This document shows, in pieces, positions 61,329 through 64,000 of a stretch of 64,000 nt of DNA. Position 1 is the first letter of the stretch; every line of letters starts with the position of its first letter. The notes below the pieces were generated by a model. It had not been told where the DNA came from. It made no database searches and saw only the letters and a list, made by a program, of their open reading frames with translations. This DNA is from an uncultured bacterium (GTDB taxonomy: Bacteria; Bacteroidota; Bacteroidia; Bacteroidales; UBA932): the NCBI GenBank assembly GCA_949300025.1, contig CASGCS010000003.1, positions 25,175 to 89,174 on the forward strand, written 5' to 3'. A program made the position numbers and the translations under genes.

Positions 61329-61354
61329 ATTAGATGAAACGCGTTTCATCTAAT
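61329..61354. promoter_or_regulatory. Perfect 26-bp palindrome of LacI-operator type
   Basis: A 13+13 perfect dyad without spacer, centred on ACG|CGT, with core TGAAACGCGTTTCA. The half-site and CG-containing centre resemble operators of LacI-family repressors. No LacI-family gene is in the window and no promoter box is placed to be controlled by it. It lies in the otherwise empty stretch between tRNA-Phe and the Fic gene. An imperfect hairpin (CCAGCG/CGCTGG, 61382-61410) follows. Confidence 0.7.
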
Positions 61355-61482
61355 GAGTGATAATCAAAAAATAAGAAGACGCCAGCGTTATCCGGAATGC
61401 GGGTCGCTGGATGTAATCAAATGGGGAATGCCATAAATCATATCTAAAACACTTATAAATACATATTTTATTATTTCTCGCC

Positions 61483-61515
61483 GACAATAAGCCGCAAAAT
61501 TTGCGGTTTATTGTC
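61483..61515. promoter_or_regulatory. 33-bp near-perfect dyad upstream of the Fic gene (operator)
   Basis: A 16-1-16 inverted repeat with a single mismatch (C/T at the pair 61491/61507). It covers the -33 region of the Fic promoter; the -7 box TATATTTG starts 11 bases after it. A further CCGCAAAA half-site repeats at 61515-61522, directly before the -7 box. The gene product has a C-terminal winged helix, so self-repression through this site is likely. Confidence 0.75.
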
Positions 61516-61525
61516 CGCAAAACTG

Positions 61526-61533
61526 TATATTTG
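61526..61533 (+). promoter_or_regulatory. -7 box TATATTTG of the Fic gene
   Basis: A perfect TAnnTTTG element 12 bases before the ATG at 61546, flanked upstream by the 33-bp dyad. Confidence 0.65.
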
Positions 61534-61545
61534 CAGAAAACAGTA

Positions 61546-62676
61546 ATGCCCATGTATATACATGAACATAAAGAATGGCCTTCCTTTTCGTGGGACAAGG
61601 AACTTGTCGGCAAAAAACTGAATAAGGTAAACAAGGCTGTCGGCTATCTGATGGGGCGTCTCAGTATAATCGGCTTTAACGACAAGATGTCTGCCGTAGT
61701 CGAATCCATCTCCCATGACATCATTGCATCATCAGAAATTGAAGGAGTGGAACTGAACAGTGAACAGGTTCGTTCATCGGTCGCCCGCAAACTCGGAGTG
61801 CAATTGCTGAATCAGGCCGAATCCTCACGTTATATAGACGGGGTTGTGGAAATGGCACTTGACGCAACCGTCAATTTCAACACTCCGCTCACCAGTGAAA
61901 GGCTCTTCGGCTGGCACAACTGCCTGTTTCCTACCGGATGGAGCGGTTCAACAAAAATAGATGTGGCCAGATACCGCAGTGGAGAGATGAAAGTTATATC
62001 CGGAATGTTCGGTCGGGAAAAGATACATTATGTAGCGCCTGCTCCTGAAAAAATAGACGAAGAAATGAATCGGTTTCTGGAGTGGTTCAATTCAGATACA
62101 CCTAACGGCTATGTAAAATCGGCGATAGCCCATTTGTGGTTTGTCTGCATCCATCCTTTCGATGACGGAAACGGACGAATCGGACGAGCCATTGCCGATA
62201 TGGCACTCTCACAGGCCGAAAACTCAAAGATGCGTTTCTTCAGCATCTCCCATCAGATTAACAAGGATAAAAAACAGTATTACAGTATATTGGAGAAAAT
62301 ACAAAAGGGAGATTGCGAGATTACGGAATGGATAATCTGGTATCTTGACTGTCTGCTCCGTTCCATAGGGCAATCCGACGAGACCTTGTCGAAGGTTCTT
62401 AACAAAGCCATATTCTGGCAAACACATGCCGGAATTGTCATGTCAGAACGACAACGCGGAGTCTTGAATCTGTATTTAGACGGTTATCCGGGCAAGTTGA
62501 CGGCCAAGAACTGGGCAAAACATGTAAAGGTATCACCCGATACAGCAGCACGCGATATAAAAGACCTGGTAGCAAAAGGTATTCTGATACCGCAGCCGGG
62601 GCGGGTCCGTGACATATTCTACGGAATCAGGTGCAGTGAATCCATCCTTTTCATTCCCATGCCTGAAGATTTATAA
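61546..62676 (+). CDS. Fic-domain AMPylator with N-terminal DUF4172 and C-terminal winged helix
   Basis: A 376-residue protein. Residues of about 8-90 match the DUF4172 Fic-associated domain (WPSFSWDKELVGKKLNKVN) and carry an inhibitory helix motif SSEIEG (62-67), which fits the class II (S/T)xxxE(G/N) pattern. The catalytic Fic motif HPFDDGNGRIGR is complete (203-214). The last 70 residues form a winged helix (LTAKNWAKHVKVSPDTAARDIKDLVAKGIL). Such enzymes transfer AMP to target proteins or themselves. The helix-turn-helix plus the dyad over its own promoter point to autoregulation. The ATG at 61552 is an equally good start. It lies in an accessory region beside a tRNA gene. Confidence 0.88.
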   Translation: MPMYIHEHKEWPSFSWDKELVGKKLNKVNKAVGYLMGRLSIIGFNDKMSAVVESISHDIIASSEIEGVELNSEQVRSSVARKLGVQLLNQAESSRYIDGVVEMALDATVNFNTPLTSERLFGWHNCLFPTGWSGSTKIDVARYRSGEMKVISGMFGREKIHYVAPAPEKIDEEMNRFLEWFNSDTPNGYVKSAIAHLWFVCIHPFDDGNGRIGRAIADMALSQAENSKMRFFSISHQINKDKKQYYSILEKIQKGDCEITEWIIWYLDCLLRSIGQSDETLSKVLNKAIFWQTHAGIVMSERQRGVLNLYLDGYPGKLTAKNWAKHVKVSPDTAARDIKDLVAKGILIPQPGRVRDIFYGIRCSESILFIPMPEDL

Positions 62677-62688
62677 TTCGGAGCATCA

Positions 62689-62709
62689 AAACCGTCACAA
62701 TGACGGTTT
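62689..62709 (+). terminator. Hairpin after the Fic gene
   Basis: AAACCGTCA-CAA-TGACGGTTT is a perfect 9-3-9 stem-loop 12 bases after the Fic stop codon. It is followed closely by a second hairpin. Confidence 0.65.
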
Positions 62710-62711
62710 AT

Positions 62712-62740
62712 CCACACTGGGGCCCCGTGTGGTTCTTTTC
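62712..62740 (+). terminator. Second hairpin with T-rich tail
   Basis: CCACACTGGGGCCCCGTGTGG is a nearly perfect palindrome (one T/C mismatch), followed by TTCTTTTC. It looks like an efficient second terminator after the Fic gene. Confidence 0.65.
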
Positions 62741-62810
62741 TCTATACATCTGTCAAAGAATAAATTGGACAAATGAAAATTAAAAACGAAATTTAACATT
62801 CAATACTCCT

Positions 62811-62954
62811 TGAGTGTTGTCCGTTTGTTGAAAATATTTTCTATCTTTGTTGCTGTCGGGCAACCGGCACTACATATTGAGAAAGTGTTTTCGCACTGTC
62901 CTTAACAGAAAATGTGGTAGTTTTCAACGAAGAAAGGGCAACGGACAACACTCA
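62811..62954. repeat. 15-bp inverted repeats flanking a promoter-containing 114-bp segment
   Basis: TGAGTGTTGTCCGTT at 62811-62825 and its exact reverse complement at 62940-62954 enclose 114 bases. Inside are a perfect -7 box TATCTTTG (62842-62849) and a hairpin GTTGC-TGTCGG-GCAAC at its expected transcript start. The arrangement could be an invertible promoter, a MITE-like element with terminal repeats, or a regulatory RNA leader. No target-site duplication is visible. Apart from this and the remnant at 63155-63313, I see no gene between 62677 and 63449. Confidence 0.7.
62842..62849 (+). promoter_or_regulatory. -7 box TATCTTTG without an evident gene
   Basis: A perfect TAnnTTTG element inside the inverted-repeat segment. 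No convincing protein begins after it; a short structured RNA is possible. The -33 partner is not at the best distance. Confidence 0.5.
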
Positions 62955-63154
62955 TTCATTCATTTAGACTATGCGGCAAGAGAATACGATGTTCTCTATT
63001 CCCATATCTATCTGAGTGTGGAGTATTGGACATCGTTTGTTTTCTTCAGGTTCTACCACAACCTTCTGTTAGATAAACGAAATCAGTTCCACACTTGAAC
63101 CGAGAATGATTATATACTAATCTGATAATCAATTTATATATTAGGCTTTATCTT

Positions 63155-63313
63155 TTATTTGGTACCGTATAGTTCCCATATTCTGTCGGTTTCCCAAAGG
63201 TTATTACTATTTTGCCTACTGTCTAATAAAAGCTCTTCATTTTGAGGTATGGTGTTAATGTTCCACAATGGGTCGGTTAGAACAACCCCTTGGCGGACTA
63301 TGATAATCCTAAC
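63155..63313 (-). pseudogene. Remnant C-terminal coding fragment of unknown protein
   Basis: On the minus strand 52 codons without a stop read like genuine protein rich in Trp, Asn and charged residues (for example TDPLWNINTIPQNEELLLDS and NLWETDRIWELYGTK at the end). No ATG or GTG start is available: the frame is closed by stop codons upstream, and the sequence before it looks like the same gene in shifted frames. I take it as the decayed 3' end of an accessory gene. The family is not recognised. Confidence 0.35.
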
Positions 63314-63362
63314 TTAATGTATTCGGTCTATGATTGGGGTATTAAGCCGCAAAGCATTCTAT

Positions 63363-63397
63363 AATGTCCGATTTTCTTTAAGAATTTCGGACATTTT
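63363..63397. terminator. Hairpin upstream of the AbiEi-like gene
   Basis: AATGTCCGA (63363-63371) pairs with TCGGACATT (63387-63395), with an inner TTC/GAA step, followed by TTATT. It is placed just before the -33 element of the next gene and may be a terminator of the upstream segment or an operator of the toxin-antitoxin promoter. Confidence 0.5.
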
Positions 63398-63398
63398 A

Positions 63399-63429
63399 TT
63401 GCTACATCAAGAGTAATATCGTATCTTTG
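63399..63429 (+). promoter_or_regulatory. Promoter of the AbiEi-like gene (TTG, 20 bp, TATCTTTG)
   Basis: TTG at 63399-63401 and TATCTTTG at 63422-63429 are separated by 20 bases; the ATG follows 20 bases later at 63450. Confidence 0.7.
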
Positions 63430-63449
63430 CAAGTGGAATCATTGTGGAT

Positions 63450-64000
63450 ATGAAGACAATACTGACGAAGGAAATACGAAACATCATAGACCGAAACGGG
63501 CCGAACAGGCTTTATATGGTGAGTGATTTTGCCCATCTGAATAATGACGGACTAGTTACTCGTGCGCTTTCCCGATTAGAGAAAGAGGGTGTGCTCATTC
63601 GTCTTTCTCAAGGTCTATATCTATATCCATTACGGAATAAGTTCGGTGTACTTCGTCCCTCTATAGAAGATATTGCATACGCTATAGCGGAAAAGGATAA
63701 GGCTCGTATTATACCTAGTGGATTGACAGCATTGAACAAATTGGGACTTTCCACACAGGTCACGATGAATGCAGTCTATCTGACAGATGCCACAGCAAGG
63801 GAACTTACTATCGGAAACCGTAAAATCATATTCAAGCGTAGCGTACCTCGCAATTTTGCCTACAAGACAGACTTGTTCCCACTTATAGTCGCTGCCATGA
63901 AAGAATTAGGGAAAGATAACGTGACAGATGAACAGGTTGCAATCATAAAACAAGCCATTGAAAAATATGGTAGTCCTGATGAAATCAAATACGATTACAG
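63450..64000 (+). CDS. AbiEi-like antitoxin / DUF6088 family protein, cut by the window end
   Basis: The frame is open from an ATG at 63450 to the window edge (183 codons, no stop). The N-terminus (MKTILTKEIRNIIDRNG, then VTRALSRLEKEGVLIRLSQG) is a winged helix of the kind that opens AbiEi transcriptional-regulator antitoxins. It continues with GLYLYPLRN and IIPSGLTALNKLGLSTQ, the pattern of DUF6088. Such proteins repress and neutralise an AbiEii-type nucleotidyltransferase toxin encoded immediately downstream, which would lie outside this window. The 3' end is missing because of the window boundary, not because of mutation. Confidence 0.8.
   Translation, partial: MKTILTKEIRNIIDRNGPNRLYMVSDFAHLNNDGLVTRALSRLEKEGVLIRLSQGLYLYPLRNKFGVLRPSIEDIAYAIAEKDKARIIPSGLTALNKLGLSTQVTMNAVYLTDATARELTIGNRKIIFKRSVPRNFAYKTDLFPLIVAAMKELGKDNVTDEQVAIIKQAIEKYGSPDEIKYDY

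Noticed and set aside
62847..63098. An 83-codon plus-strand frame after the orphan promoter
   Set aside because: It starts with TTG only 2 bases after the -7 box begins to end, so most of its start would not be transcribed. The sequence shows no family or codon pattern I trust, so it is not reported as a gene.

Overview
The window reads as chromosome of an anaerobic gut-type member of the Bacteroidales (Bacteroidota). Many genes and both tRNAs are preceded by the phylum's TAnnTTTG -7 box. Protein families largely restricted to the phylum are present: FimA/Mfa-type fimbrillins with DUF3575, an S46 dipeptidyl-peptidase, a long PurF and SCP-like surface lipoproteins. The genus cannot be fixed from this sequence. 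Butyrate kinase plus phosphate butyryltransferase, a DPP11-type peptidase and a steroid 5-alpha-reductase cluster would fit an asaccharolytic, amino-acid-using, butyrate-forming lineage such as Odoribacteraceae, but that is inference.

Layout. 1-270: 3' end of tmRNA, its terminator and a duplicated hairpin module. 269-5013: membrane HD phosphodiesterase, guanidinium-type SMR exporter, secreted esterase, DUF3108 and DUF2461 proteins. 5089-9468: a tight five-gene block with a steroid 5-alpha-reductase, an old-yellow-enzyme-type flavin reductase, two short-chain dehydrogenases and a secreted protein. This is the most interesting system in the window and resembles the 5AR/5BR/3beta-HSDH clusters linked to isoallo-bile-acid formation in gut Bacteroidales. 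9800-11767: Ig-like lipoprotein and a VapBC-like toxin-antitoxin pair, including a 46-residue antitoxin. 11834-19332: a five-gene type V fimbria operon on the minus strand. 19452-22673: ackA-ptb-buk, an acyl-phosphate/ATP operon. 22748-37428: mostly housekeeping genes (lipid kinase, ComEC-like core, purF, DPP11, AI-2E-family exporter, TPR protein, gyrA, clpC) plus an unusual protein resembling a phage-type domain.

37457-45821 is a minus-strand export and signalling operon (TolC, HlyD, ABC ATPase, FtsX-like permease, sigma-54-type response regulator, histidine kinase). 45943-51995 is a Fur-family regulator facing a CzcBAC-type heavy-metal efflux operon, with a 7-1-7 palindrome between them. 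52074-54621 has tRNA-Lys, an NhaD-type antiporter and a CDF metal exporter. 54634-60968 has a C_GCAxxG_C_C protein, an outer-membrane barrel, cca, an HsdR-N nuclease-like protein, holA and priA, with a tandem repeat of about 130 bp between the convergent holA and priA. After tRNA-Phe (61136-61211) the sequence becomes AT-richer and accessory in character: a Fic protein with a C-terminal winged helix under a 33-bp near-perfect dyad, an isolated 26-bp perfect palindrome, a promoter-bearing inverted-repeat segment, a gene remnant, and the start of an AbiEi-like (DUF6088) antitoxin cut by the window edge.

Several promoters lie so close to the start codon that leaderless transcripts are expected. 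Convergent genes repeatedly share overlapping stop codons, so the core part of the genome is compact.
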